NCBI GenBank assembly: GCA_900471815.1 | Contig: UICE01000004.1 | Coordinates: 248,001 to 312,000 of the forward strand | DNA length: 64,000 nt | Direction: 5' to 3' | Source: Hyphomicrobiales bacterium | Lineage (GTDB): Bacteria; Pseudomonadota; Alphaproteobacteria; Rhizobiales; Rhizobiaceae | In this document: piece after piece, positions 56,218-64,000 of the stretch | How the letters are laid out: every line of letters begins with the position of its first letter | How positions within the stretch are numbered: the first letter of the stretch is position 1 | Made by a program: the position numbers and the translations under genes | Notes under the pieces: generated by a model | Database searches by the model: none | What the model saw: the letters and a program-made list of their open reading frames with translations, nothing else | What the model was told of the DNA's origin: nothing

Positions 56218-57135
56218 ATGATACTTTACGGAACAAATCCCATCGCTTGGTCAAACGATGACGACCAGACGATCGGCGCGCATTTGACCTTGGACAATTG
56301 TCTGTCGGACTGCCGCAAGATCGGCTTTGACGGCATCGAGAAGGGTCACAAGATGCCTGAAGAAGGTGGCGCCCTGAAGGCAAAGCTTGCCGCCTTTGGG
56401 CTGCGCTTTGTCGGCGGTTGGCATTCAACCAATCTTCTTGTGAACGACATCGATACCGAGAAGGCGGCGTTGCAGTCTTTTATCGATATGACAAAGGCGG
56501 CTGGCGGCGATCACATCAATGCGTGTGAGTGCTCGAACACCGTTCATGGAAACGATGGAACGGCGGTCAACGACCGACCGATCATGAATGATGCTCAGTG
56601 GAAGCGTTTCTCGGAAGGCTATGAGGCGCTTTCCAGTTACGCTGCGGAGCAGGGCGTCAAGATGGGCTATCACCATCACATGGGCACGATCATCGAAAGC
56701 GCTGCGGACATCGATCGTTTCATGGCAATGGCTGGGCCCCATACCCGCCTTTTGCTTGACACTGGCCATTGCACCTTCGGTGGTGCGAACCCGAAAGAGG
56801 TGGCGGAGAAGTACATGGATCGTGTGACCCACATCCATGCCAAGAACATTCGGCCGGAGATCATGAAACAGGTTCGCTCGCAGAACCTTTCCTTTCTTCA
56901 AGGCGTGCGTCTAGGCGTTTTTACAGTTCCTGGCGATCCGGAAGGTTGCGTCGATTTCGAGCCGGTGCTGAAGGTCGCGGCTGATCATGGCTATTCAGGT
57001 TGGCTTGTGATCGAGGCCGAGCAGGACAGCGCGGTCCGTGAGCCCTTCTACTATCAGAACATGGGCCTGAAGGCTTTGAAGTCGATCGCCCACGAGGTTG
57101 GACTGGACAAGGTTGCAGCGCGAGCAGCCGAATAA
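56218..57135 (+). CDS. iolE: Inosose dehydratase
   Basis: A 305-residue TIM-barrel enzyme that dehydrates scyllo-inosose to the trihydroxycyclohexane-dione used by IolD. Landmarks are [10 protein letters not shown] near the start, [35 protein letters not shown] and VIEAEQD, which include the metal-binding His, Asp and Glu. GGAAGGAAC lies upstream of the ATG. A second IolE-like protein is encoded at 61578-62492. Confidence 0.93.
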   Translation: MILYGTNPIAWSNDDDQTIGAHLTLDNCLSDCRKIGFDGIEKGHKMPEEGGALKAKLAAFGLRFVGGWHSTNLLVNDIDTEKAALQSFIDMTKAAGGDHINACECSNTVHGNDGTAVNDRPIMNDAQWKRFSEGYEALSSYAAEQGVKMGYHHHMGTIIESAADIDRFMAMAGPHTRLLLDTGHCTFGGANPKEVAEKYMDRVTHIHAKNIRPEIMKQVRSQNLSFLQGVRLGVFTVPGDPEGCVDFEPVLKVAADHGYSGWLVIEAEQDSAVREPFYYQNMGLKALKSIAHEVGLDKVAARAAE

Positions 57136-57146
57136 AGGACGTACCG

Positions 57147-57956
57147 ATGAGTATTCTACGATGCCGGCCCTTCGGCGGTCATGGCAAGGTCCACGAGATC
57201 ACCCCGCAGTTGGCGGGCTGGCGCTATGTCGGCTTCAGCCTCTATCGCTTGCGGGAAGGCGAAACCGTCGGCGAGGCGACCGGCCACATGGAAGTGATCC
57301 TGGTTATGGTCGAGGGCAAGGCCCGCCTTACCGCCGTCGGCAGAGACTGGGGCGAACTGGGCGACCGCATGGATGTCTTTGAGAAAACCCCGCCCCACTG
57401 TCTGTACGTGCCGAACGGCGAGCAGTGGGAAGCACGTGCTACAACTGATTGCACAATCGCTATCTGCCTTGCCCCCGGCAAGAGCGGCCATAAGGCACGA
57501 CGCATCGGTCCAAATGGCATCCAGCTCACGCCGCGCGGTGTCGGTGCCAACCAGCGTTTCATCAACAACATCGCAATGGAAGCCGAGGATTATTGCGACA
57601 GCCTGCTGGTGACGGAAGTTTTCACCCCGGCTGGTAACTGGTCATCCTTTCCGAGCCACCGTCATGATGAGGATGATTTCCCGCGGATCACCTATTTAGA
57701 GGAGACCTACTATCACCGCCTCAATCCTGCGCAGGGTTTTGGGGTGCAACGGGTCTATACGGACGATGGTTCGCTTGATGAGACGATCGCAGTAAAAAAC
57801 CACGACGTGGTGCTTGTCCCCCGCGGTCATCATCCCTGTGGCGCGCCCTATGGTTTTGACATGTATTATCTCAACGTCATGGCAGGCCCCTTGCGCAATT
57901 GGCGCTTCGTTCCTGATCCGGCGGTTCAATGGATCATGGATCGTGACGCACGCTAG
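57147..57956 (+). CDS. iolB: 5-Deoxy-glucuronate isomerase
   Basis: A 269-residue bicupin isomerase converting 5-deoxy-glucuronate to 5-dehydro-2-deoxygluconate, the IolC substrate. The metal-binding cupin motif is seen in SFPSHRHDEDDFPR and HHPCGAPYGFDMYYLNVMAG near the C-terminus. It starts 11 bases after iolE. Length and motifs are typical. Confidence 0.95.
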   Translation: MSILRCRPFGGHGKVHEITPQLAGWRYVGFSLYRLREGETVGEATGHMEVILVMVEGKARLTAVGRDWGELGDRMDVFEKTPPHCLYVPNGEQWEARATTDCTIAICLAPGKSGHKARRIGPNGIQLTPRGVGANQRFINNIAMEAEDYCDSLLVTEVFTPAGNWSSFPSHRHDEDDFPRITYLEETYYHRLNPAQGFGVQRVYTDDGSLDETIAVKNHDVVLVPRGHHPCGAPYGFDMYYLNVMAGPLRNWRFVPDPAVQWIMDRDAR

Positions 57957-57984
57957 ATGAACAGCAACAGAAAAAGGATTTCCC

Positions 57985-58374
57985 TTGCCCCTGATCAAAG
58001 TTCACATACGAAAAGGCCGTTCCGAAGCTGAAGTCGAACTATTGCTCGATACAATGCATGAAGTCATGCTGTCCGCGTTCAACGTGCCGGAACGTGACCG
58101 CTATCAGTTGGTGTTTGAACATGAGGCTTCACATTTTCGCGCTCTGGACACTGGCCTTGGTTTTGAGCGAACCTCAAAGTTTGTCCTTATCGAAATGGTT
58201 TCGCGGCCGCGGCCCCGAAGTGAGAAGCTCGCCTTCTATCAGGGCCTGGCGGCTCGACTGGAGTCCGAATGCGGGATTTCTCCGTCCGATATTATGGTGT
58301 CATTCGTGGAGAATGCGGATGAAGATTGGTCCTTCGGCGCTGGAGTAGCGCAGTTTGTTACTGGCGAACTATGA
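57985..58374 (+). CDS. Malonate semialdehyde decarboxylase-like tautomerase
   Basis: A 129-residue tautomerase-superfamily protein starting at a TTG after AAAAAGG; the next codon is proline, which becomes the N-terminal catalytic Pro1. Numbered from Pro1, D37 (ERDRYQ), R73 and R75 (SRPRPR), and the hydrophobic W114, F116, F123 and L128 coincide with the active-site residues described for malonate semialdehyde decarboxylase (MSAD). Such an enzyme would turn malonate semialdehyde into acetaldehyde and CO2. Inositol breakdown makes malonate semialdehyde at the aldolase step, and the usual dehydrogenase IolA is absent from the window. It directly follows iolB by 28 bases. Some homologs have other activities, so the reaction is inferred. 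Confidence 0.82.
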   Translation: MPLIKVHIRKGRSEAEVELLLDTMHEVMLSAFNVPERDRYQLVFEHEASHFRALDTGLGFERTSKFVLIEMVSRPRPRSEKLAFYQGLAARLESECGISPSDIMVSFVENADEDWSFGAGVAQFVTGEL

Positions 58375-58438
58375 GTACTTTTGAAGGCTGCCTCATTGAT
58401 CCTCTGTCAATTATCTTCGATGCGAACCAGACGCTTGT

Positions 58439-59290
58439 ATGGATAGCCGAATGAACAGACAACAGACACAGCCACCAGAAGATCTCGAGACGCTACGCTC
58501 GGTCATCAATGCCAGGCAAGCTGTGTTCCCCAAGCGACTTGCTCAGGTTGCACGCCATGTTCTCGATGATCCTGATGAAATCGCGCTGGGCTCTGTCGCT
58601 TCTATCGCTGCTGCTGCCCAAGTGACCCCTTCAACCCTAATACGTTTTGCGCAGTATCTAGGCTATGACGGCTTCAGCGCGCTACAAGGAGTTTTTCGGA
58701 CGGCTGTCCGGCAAAAGATCTCCTCGGGTGAAAAAGTCGCAAGACGACAACGGAGACAGGAAGCAGCCTCATACGAAGGTCAGGTTTTTGATGAAACGAT
58801 TAATGGGTGTCACAACGCCCTGCACGCATTGTCCAGAACAATCCCGGTGGCTGATATCAAGACAGCCGCCAGTATTCTTTCCTCGGCTACTTGCGTATTC
58901 ATCCTTGCTGGAAAGGGAACTTTTCCACTGGCTGTCTTGCTTCAGCAGTGTCTAACTCAATTGAACATCCGTTCAAACTTGCTAACCGATGTCGCCGGAG
59001 GAGATGATGTTATCGGCTTCGCGACACCCGAAGATGCTGTAGTTATCTTCAACTGCGCTCCATATGCTAAATACATGACAGCGCATGCTTCAAACCTGTC
59101 AACCCGGGGAGTGCCTGTCATTGCGCTGACGGATTCAAATTTTTCTCCCTTGTCAGGCCTAGCTTCGGTGAAATTCAAGGTAATTGAATCAGGCCAGAAT
59201 AGCCTTTCGCCGCTCACGGCTGGGATCGCGCTCAGCCAAGTGCTTGCACTTTGCACGCGGCAGAGCCGACAGAATGCGCACACAATGTGA
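58439..59290 (+). CDS. RpiR/MurR-family regulator, probably IolR-like
   Basis: A 283-residue regulator. The N-terminal HTH_6 domain (about 25-95) includes PSTLIRFAQYLGYDGFSALQ, and a SIS sugar-binding domain spans about 125-265. RpiR-type IolR regulators control inositol genes in rhizobia, and its place right after the iol operon fits that role. An ATG at 58451 in the same frame is also possible; neither start has a strong ribosome-binding site. It ends 2 bases before the convergent minus-strand gene. Confidence 0.87.
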   Translation: MDSRMNRQQTQPPEDLETLRSVINARQAVFPKRLAQVARHVLDDPDEIALGSVASIAAAAQVTPSTLIRFAQYLGYDGFSALQGVFRTAVRQKISSGEKVARRQRRQEAASYEGQVFDETINGCHNALHALSRTIPVADIKTAASILSSATCVFILAGKGTFPLAVLLQQCLTQLNIRSNLLTDVAGGDDVIGFATPEDAVVIFNCAPYAKYMTAHASNLSTRGVPVIALTDSNFSPLSGLASVKFKVIESGQNSLSPLTAGIALSQVLALCTRQSRQNAHTM

Positions 59291-59292
59291 TA

Positions 59293-60357
59293 CTATCGTT
59301 TGTTCGGCGCTCGGTCGGTCAGTCCTGCTTCGGCGAAGCTTATACCCAAAGCATCCCGTATCGCATCCAGTGTTTCCATCGTCTCGAGCGATGCTTCCAG
59401 GGGGCGATAAGCGCTTTCCCTTCGCCCTTCTGAAATCGCCCGCGCTACCTCCGCAGCTTCATAAAAGAGGCCTTCGAAATGCGCGCCCCTCGGCTCATCA
59501 TAGCGAATCCGTGCGGAACCATCGAGTGACCAGACCTCAAAGGAGCCGGGGAGGTGGAATTCCGTGTTGAAACGGATCGATCCATTGGTCCCGACGATGG
59601 CAGCATTTGTGGATGTGAAGCCGTAGAGTGTCGTCGACATGGTGCCGAGTGCTCCGTTCGCATTGGCAAGAACGATTGAGAGCTGTCCGTTGACGCCGGC
59701 AGGGTCGGTTTGTCCGAGACCAACGACTTTCCTTGGCACGCCAAGAAGTTTCGTCAGCAGGGAAACCGGATAGGTCCCGAGGTCGAGAAGCGGGCCCCCT
59801 GCAAGGCGGGCGTCAAAAATACGATGGACGGGTGGCAGATACTCGCCGTACTCGGTGTAGACCGACAGGATTTCGCCAATCGCTCCAGCATCCAGCACCT
59901 GTTGGAGCACATCGAACTTGGGCAGGAAATAGGTCCAAAGCGCTTCTGCAAAGAACACGCCCTTGCGGCGTGCGGCTGCGACCATCGTTTCGGCCTGTGC
60001 GCGGTTGAGCGCCACCGGTTTTTCAACCAGAACATGTTTTCCCGCCTCAATCGCCAACAACACATGTGCGCAATGCAGATTATGTGGTGTCGCCACATAG
60101 ATGACGTCGAGATCATCGGCAGTGACGAGTGCCTCGTAGCTATCATAGGCGCGTGGGATGCTCCATTGTGCAGCAAACGCTTCCGCCGCGCTACGCGATC
60201 GCGATCCTACGGCAGCGATATTCTGCTGCGTATGAGCCTTGACCGATTCCGTGAACTTGGCGGCGATCCAGCCAGATCCGAGAATGCCCCATCGCAGCGG
60301 CGGGGCGTCCATGGCAGGCAGTGTTCGTGCAGCGGGCAGTGTTAATGGCAACGACAT
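59293..60357 (-). CDS. Gfo/Idh/MocA-family oxidoreductase
   Basis: A 354-residue NAD(P)-dependent sugar or polyol dehydrogenase. It has a Rossmann loop (WGILGSGWIAAKF) near residue 25 and EKPVALN with the catalytic lysine near residue 112. The ATG at 60357 follows AAGGAT; a start at 60411 lies inside the upstream gene. It is convergent with the RpiR gene. In this locus it may oxidise another inositol isomer or an inositol derivative such as scyllo-inosamine. The exact substrate is unknown. Confidence 0.88.
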   Translation of the reverse strand: MSLPLTLPAARTLPAMDAPPLRWGILGSGWIAAKFTESVKAHTQQNIAAVGSRSRSAAEAFAAQWSIPRAYDSYEALVTADDLDVIYVATPHNLHCAHVLLAIEAGKHVLVEKPVALNRAQAETMVAAARRKGVFFAEALWTYFLPKFDVLQQVLDAGAIGEILSVYTEYGEYLPPVHRIFDARLAGGPLLDLGTYPVSLLTKLLGVPRKVVGLGQTDPAGVNGQLSIVLANANGALGTMSTTLYGFTSTNAAIVGTNGSIRFNTEFHLPGSFEVWSLDGSARIRYDEPRGAHFEGLFYEAAEVARAISEGRRESAYRPLEASLETMETLDAIRDALGISFAEAGLTDRAPNKR

Positions 60358-60389
60358 AGTTTTATCCTTAGGATCGACAACGCCCGTCG

Positions 60390-61562
60390 TTAATCGGCGA
60401 CCTGCTGCCAATTTTTAGTCTCAATTGAGCGTTCCATGGCGTCGATGATGCGCTCGTTGGCAAGGCCGAATTCGAAGTTCGGAAAGCAATCAGGTGCGTT
60501 GACGATACCCTCGATCAGATCTCGCACCTCAATGACCTTGACGTCGAAATATCCGAGGCCACCGCCAGCAAAGTCGAACCCGAAGAACGCCGAAAACTGG
60601 GGTACATGGCTGCCGGCATAGATTGTCTTGAAACCTCTGTCAGGTTTGGGTTCGTTGAAGCGTGCGATCTTGAGCTCGTTGAACCTCTCACCGTCCATGA
60701 TGATCGTGCCTTCCGTGCCCGACACCTCCCAGTATACACCGAACACTTTTCCGGCAGCCACCCGTGACGCTTCGATCGTGCCGCCAGCGCCGCTTGTGAA
60801 GCGAACGAGCGTCTGGATCTGGTCTTCGTTCTCCACGGGGACACGGGGGGCATCACCGCCGGCCTTTGCACTGTAGCCGGATCCGCCTTGTGGAACAGGA
60901 CGCGTTGGAAAGAAAGTTTGCGTCTGTGCGACGACACTCTCGATCTCACCCATCAGATACTGTGCAACGGAGATTACATGGCTGCCAAGGTCACCCAGTG
61001 CACCCGAGCCTGCCTCCTTGCGTGTGCAGCGCCAGGAAAACGGCAGGTCCGGGTCATTGAAGAACCCTTGGTCGAACCAGCCCCGAAATCGCATAGGGAC
61101 TCCAATATCGCCTCTGTCAATCAATTGCTTGGCAAGCATTGCGGCGGGCGTCTTGATATTGTTGAAGGCGACCATGGTCTTGACACCCTTTTGCTTAGCC
61201 GCAGCTGCCATCTCCTCGGCTTCCGCAAGTGTCACCGAGAGAGGCTTTTCGCAATAAACATGCTTGCCGGCCGCAATCGCTGCGAGCGCCATTTCATGAT
61301 GCAAATCGTTCGGCGAGGTGATGTCGACGAGGTCTATGTCCGGATCCTCAACGAGTTTGCGCCAGTCTCCTGTGCTTCTCTCAAAACCGTAGCGGGCGGC
61401 AGCCCCCGCCGCCAGTTCTTCTGTGGCGTCGGCCAGAAGACAGAGGCGGGGAACGGCAGGAAGATCGCGGTAGAGCATGCTTGCACGACGATAGGCATCG
61501 GCGTGAGCCTGACCCATGAACCCGGAGCCGATAAGGCCGATACTGACGGTTTTCTTGCCCAT
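60390..61562 (-). CDS. Gfo/Idh/MocA-family oxidoreductase
   Basis: A 390-residue dehydrogenase. It has the Rossmann loop IGLIGSGFMGQAHA (residues 7-20), CEKPLSV with the catalytic lysine near residue 105, and LGDLGSHVISVAQYL for the Asp/His region near 190. AGGGAGAAAAG lies before the ATG. It is longer than typical IolG and closer to the scyllo-inositol/MocA-like group. It shares a minus-strand operon with the IolE-like and IolG-like genes upstream. Confidence 0.89.
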   Translation of the reverse strand: MGKKTVSIGLIGSGFMGQAHADAYRRASMLYRDLPAVPRLCLLADATEELAAGAAARYGFERSTGDWRKLVEDPDIDLVDITSPNDLHHEMALAAIAAGKHVYCEKPLSVTLAEAEEMAAAAKQKGVKTMVAFNNIKTPAAMLAKQLIDRGDIGVPMRFRGWFDQGFFNDPDLPFSWRCTRKEAGSGALGDLGSHVISVAQYLMGEIESVVAQTQTFFPTRPVPQGGSGYSAKAGGDAPRVPVENEDQIQTLVRFTSGAGGTIEASRVAAGKVFGVYWEVSGTEGTIIMDGERFNELKIARFNEPKPDRGFKTIYAGSHVPQFSAFFGFDFAGGGLGYFDVKVIEVRDLIEGIVNAPDCFPNFEFGLANERIIDAMERSIETKNWQQVAD

Positions 61563-61577
61563 GACTTTTCTCCCTGC

Positions 61578-62492
61578 TCAAGCACCAAAAGTGTCCAGAA
61601 TGTGATTGAAGGCTGCGGTGACCGCTGGCAGCGGCGGGACGAGCTCTGGATCCTGTTCTGCCTCGACCACCAGCCAGCCCTGATAGCCGGCCCGTTGAAC
61701 AAAGGCGGCGAGAGGGGCGAAGTCCACAACTCCATCGCCAGGCACGGTGAACATCCCTTTGCGAACGCCTTCGTTGAAGCTGAGATCGCCCGCACGGACG
61801 TCTGTCATGACTGTGCCTCGCACGTCCTTCAGGTGAATATGGACGATGCGGTCTCCGAAGCGTTTGATGAGCTGGTTGTAGTCGAATCCGCCCGCAACAG
61901 CATGTCCGGTGTCCAGCAAGAGTCCGGTGGCGGCACCTGTTCGGTCAAACAGGGCGGAGATTTCGTCGAATGTCTCGGCAACCATCATCAGATGATGGTG
62001 ATAGGCGAGTGTCAATCCGTATTCGCCAGCGAGCCTTGTGCTGAAGTCGGTAAGTCGGGCCGCATAGGCGGACATGTCGTCTTTCGGCATCAGCCTTCGT
62101 GCCGACATCGGCGCATCGAGCGGAGCAACTGGCGGCATCATCGCCACCTCGCCATAGACCAGCACCTTTGCTTCCATGGCGCGTAGGAGTCCTGCGTGAG
62201 CGGCAACAGCGACCATCTCCGCCTCGACTTCATTTTCGGCGAGTCGTCCTGAATGCCAACCTGAGGCGAGCGCTAGACCACGACTTGCGAGGAGAGGTGC
62301 CAAGGCCTCACGGCTGCGCGGCAGCTTCCGACCCAGTTCAACACCTTGGTAACCGGCCTGGGCAGCATCATCCAGGCAGGTGTCGAGTGTTATTTCGGCG
62401 CCGAGGTCCTCGAGGACGTCGTTAGCCCAGGACAGAGGGCTTACCGCAAGGCGGACGCCATCCGGCAAAACCGCTAGTTTTTCTTTCATCAT
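61578..62492 (-). CDS. IolE/MocC-like TIM-barrel dehydratase or isomerase
   Basis: A protein of 303-304 residues related to inosose dehydratase. It shares WHSGRL, YHHHLM, LLLDTGHAVAGG, VHIHLKD, FTVPGDGVVDF and VVEAEQDP with IolE at 56218. MocC of rhizopine catabolism belongs to the same group. A GGGAGG site precedes two adjacent ATGs (62492 and 62489); spacing favours the second. It is a second inosose-processing enzyme in the locus, perhaps for another isomer. Confidence 0.85.
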   Translation of the reverse strand: MMKEKLAVLPDGVRLAVSPLSWANDVLEDLGAEITLDTCLDDAAQAGYQGVELGRKLPRSREALAPLLASRGLALASGWHSGRLAENEVEAEMVAVAAHAGLLRAMEAKVLVYGEVAMMPPVAPLDAPMSARRLMPKDDMSAYAARLTDFSTRLAGEYGLTLAYHHHLMMVAETFDEISALFDRTGAATGLLLDTGHAVAGGFDYNQLIKRFGDRIVHIHLKDVRGTVMTDVRAGDLSFNEGVRKGMFTVPGDGVVDFAPLAAFVQRAGYQGWLVVEAEQDPELVPPLPAVTAAFNHILDTFGA

Positions 62493-62519
62493 AAAGCCTC
62501 CCGAATGAAAGTGCTGATG

Positions 62520-63527
62520 CTAAGGACGCCAATCGATATTGATGTGGATGGGTTGGCCGTTCTGCATGGAGACGCACGCCGCCTCGGCGATCCGCTGCGC
62601 CTCCAGTCCGTCCCGAATGCCAGCAAGCGGTCGATCTCCGGTTTCGATCATGCAAACAAAGGCCGCCATCTCATTGCGATAGGCGTCTGCGAAGCGCTCG
62701 ATGAAGTAATTCATTGGCGGGGAGGCCCGGAAGCCATTGGCATCCGCGATGGACACGCCGCGCTGCGGCCGGTTCTCCACATAAAGAACCTCCTTGGAGC
62801 ACAAAACTTCCAGCCGTTGATCATAGCCGAAAGGCGCACGGCGGCAATTAATCAGCTGCACGAAACGGCCGGAAACGGAGGTCAGGGTCACCATTGCCGT
62901 ATCGATATCGCCGGCCGCGCCGATCTCGGGATCGATGAGGCAGTTGCCAACAGCGTAAACGGTTGCGATTTCCTCGCCAAGAAGGTAGCGGGCCATATCG
63001 AAATCATGAATGGCCTGATCGCGGAACATGCCGCCGGAGCGCTCAACATAGGCGCGCGGTGGCGGTGACGGATCACGCGTGTGCATGACAATATGTTCAA
63101 GGGCACCAGCGTCCCCGCTGACAATCCGCTCGCGCACGAAACGGAAATCCGGATCATAGCGACGCTGGAATGCAAGAAGACAGGCGACGCCGGAGGCCTC
63201 GACCGCATTAACGGCGGTCTCCACGGTTGCGAAATCGAGGCTTATGGGTTTCTCGCAGAAGATCGCCTTGCCCGCGGACGCAGCTCGAAGAAGCAGCTCG
63301 GCATGGGTGTCGGTCGAGCTGGCGACGATAACTCCGTCCACCGAAGTGTCGGAAAAAACAGATTCAGCGCAGGCTATGTCCGCACCGATCTGTGCCGCAA
63401 GGAAGGCAGCTTGATCGCTTGCGACCGGATCGACAAGATATTTTACCCGTACCGATCGCATGCCGGCAGCATTTAACGCGTGCACATGCCCGATGCGACC
63501 CGCGCCGAAGACAGCGAGATTTATCAT
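62520..63527 (-). CDS. Inositol 2-dehydrogenase-like (Gfo/Idh/MocA family)
   Basis: A 335-residue IolG-type dehydrogenase. It has the Rossmann loop VFGAGRIGHVHA (residues 5-16), CEKPISLDF with the lysine near residue 97, and GMFRDQAIHDFDMARYLLG with the Asp/His motif near 172. The ATG at 63527 follows GGAAGG; a start at 63566 adds 13 residues. It is the first gene of the minus-strand operon and divergent from the LacI gene at 63648, with an 18-bp palindrome between them. Confidence 0.9.
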   Translation of the reverse strand: MINLAVFGAGRIGHVHALNAAGMRSVRVKYLVDPVASDQAAFLAAQIGADIACAESVFSDTSVDGVIVASSTDTHAELLLRAASAGKAIFCEKPISLDFATVETAVNAVEASGVACLLAFQRRYDPDFRFVRERIVSGDAGALEHIVMHTRDPSPPPRAYVERSGGMFRDQAIHDFDMARYLLGEEIATVYAVGNCLIDPEIGAAGDIDTAMVTLTSVSGRFVQLINCRRAPFGYDQRLEVLCSKEVLYVENRPQRGVSIADANGFRASPPMNYFIERFADAYRNEMAAFVCMIETGDRPLAGIRDGLEAQRIAEAACVSMQNGQPIHINIDWRP

Positions 63528-63614
63528 TTTTGCCTTCCAATCCCTGTCATTGCCGTTTGTCTCCAACCCGTTGTCGTCAGGATAGCCAAGTGCTACTGAA
63601 GGAAAACGTCATTC

Positions 63615-63632
63615 TTGAAGAAATCTCTTCAA
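63615..63632. promoter_or_regulatory. Candidate LacI operator (18-bp palindrome)
   Basis: TTGAAGA-AATC-TCTTCAA has perfect seven-base arms and lies 16 bases before the LacI ATG and 88 before the divergent dehydrogenase start. The position suits autoregulation and control of the minus-strand operon. Confidence 0.6.
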
Positions 63633-63647
63633 ATAGGGGTAAAACTA

Positions 63648-64000
63648 ATGGGCAAAGCTACCGCGCGGGACTTGGCATCTGCGGCAGATGTGTCGGTCTC
63701 CACAGTCGACCGTGTTCTGAACAATCGCGGCGGTGTGAGCGAGGACAAGGAACAGCGTGTGCTTGAACATGCCCGCCGGCTCAAGATCGATCGAGCGCTG
63801 AACCAACGGGCTGCACGCACCTTGCGCATTGCCGTTCTGCTGCAATCGCGGACTAACCCTTTCCACGCCACAGTGCAGGATCATTTTGAAGCCGCAAACC
63901 GGGACTTTCTCCAATATAATCTTCAGTTCCAGATCCATCACGTTGATCCGGCACGACCAGCGGCGACCGTGGATCTCGTAAATACCCTCTCGACGCATTG
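63648..64000 (+). CDS. LacI-family regulator, partial (runs off the window)
   Basis: The first 117 codons are present. The LacI headpiece (ARDLASAADVSVSTVDRVLN) and the start of the effector domain (LRIAVLLQSRTNPFHATVQ) are clear. The ATG follows AGGGGT by eight bases, just after the 18-bp palindrome. It belongs to the same VDRVLN subgroup as the regulator at 43642. It probably controls the divergent dehydrogenase/IolE-like operon. The rest lies outside the window. Confidence 0.88.
   Translation, partial: MGKATARDLASAADVSVSTVDRVLNNRGGVSEDKEQRVLEHARRLKIDRALNQRAARTLRIAVLLQSRTNPFHATVQDHFEAANRDFLQYNLQFQIHHVDPARPAATVDLVNTLSTH

Noticed and set aside
60888-62186. 432-codon plus-strand frame over the Gfo/Idh/MocA and IolE-like genes
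   Set aside because: Shadow frame; the minus-strand genes carry catalytic motifs and good start signals.
1-64000. CRISPR arrays, tRNA or rRNA genes, insertion sequences, integrase or attachment sites
   Set aside because: No repeat-spacer pattern, RNA gene signature, transposase or integrase domain, or flanking terminal repeats were seen, despite the pseudogenes that hint at past rearrangement.

Overview
The window looks like an accessory, catabolism-rich stretch of an alphaproteobacterial genome of the Hyphomicrobiales (Rhizobiaceae/Brucellaceae type). The evidence is the style of its gene families: BepDE/AmeAB-type RND pumps, rhizobial iol genes with a kinase/aldolase fusion, many ABC solute importers with their own regulators, and tight ATGA-coupled operons. 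No rRNA, tRNA, CRISPR array or transposase was seen. A replicon or species assignment would be inference only.

Layout. (1) 1-5830, plus strand: the end of a TRAP transporter (DctQ tail, DctM), then a ribose-type ABC importer (ATPase, permease, binding protein) and a COG3618 amidohydrolase. (2) 5.9-11.3 kb: an AcrAB/BepDE-like efflux operon on the minus strand with a divergent TetR gene and an AcrR-like 24-bp operator, and a decayed tetR fragment at its 3' end. (3) 11.6-12.3 kb: a lone atpB copy with a one-base frameshift. (4) 12.7-27.5 kb: a catabolic island with an aldose-1-epimerase, an IclR regulator fused to a degenerate SMP-30 domain, a mandelate-racemase-type dehydratase, an epimerase/dehydrogenase, an RraA-type aldolase, SnoaL and YciI proteins, a ketoglutarate-semialdehyde-type dehydrogenase, an AroE-like dehydrogenase, an Ldh-family dehydrogenase, and one polar-amino-acid-type ABC importer with three binding proteins. 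A 15-bp palindrome-like motif recurs upstream of its genes. (5) 27.8-34.8 kb: a GntR regulator facing a second small pathway (zinc alcohol dehydrogenase, acid-sugar dehydratase, SDR) with its own complete ABC importer. (6) 34.8-36.4 kb: a regulator graveyard (LysR remnant, broken TetR) beside an intact TetR. (7) 36.4-43.0 kb: a TriABC-like RND pump with two adaptors and a co-transcribed lipoprotein hydrolase. (8) 43.6-64 kb: a large inositol locus: LacI regulator, ABC importer with two binding proteins, iolH, iolG, an iolI-like gene, iolC, iolD, iolE, iolB, a malonate-semialdehyde-decarboxylase-like tautomerase, an RpiR regulator, then a minus-strand set of three Gfo/Idh/MocA dehydrogenases and a second iolE-like gene, and a divergent LacI gene running off the window.

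How the parts work together. In region 8 imported inositol would be oxidised (IolG), dehydrated (IolE), ring-opened (IolD), isomerised (IolB), and phosphorylated and cleaved (IolC fusion) to DHAP and malonate semialdehyde. No IolA/MmsA is in the window, but a protein with the active-site residues of malonate semialdehyde decarboxylase closes the operon, suggesting an alternative last step. Regions 4 and 5 look like two adjacent routes for sugar acids, lactones or related hydroxy acids, under an IclR-SMP30 and a GntR regulator respectively. Their substrates cannot be read from sequence alone.

The most notable candidates for new biology are the IclR-SMP30 fusion with its repeated operator-like motif, and the decarboxylase-like tautomerase in the iol operon.
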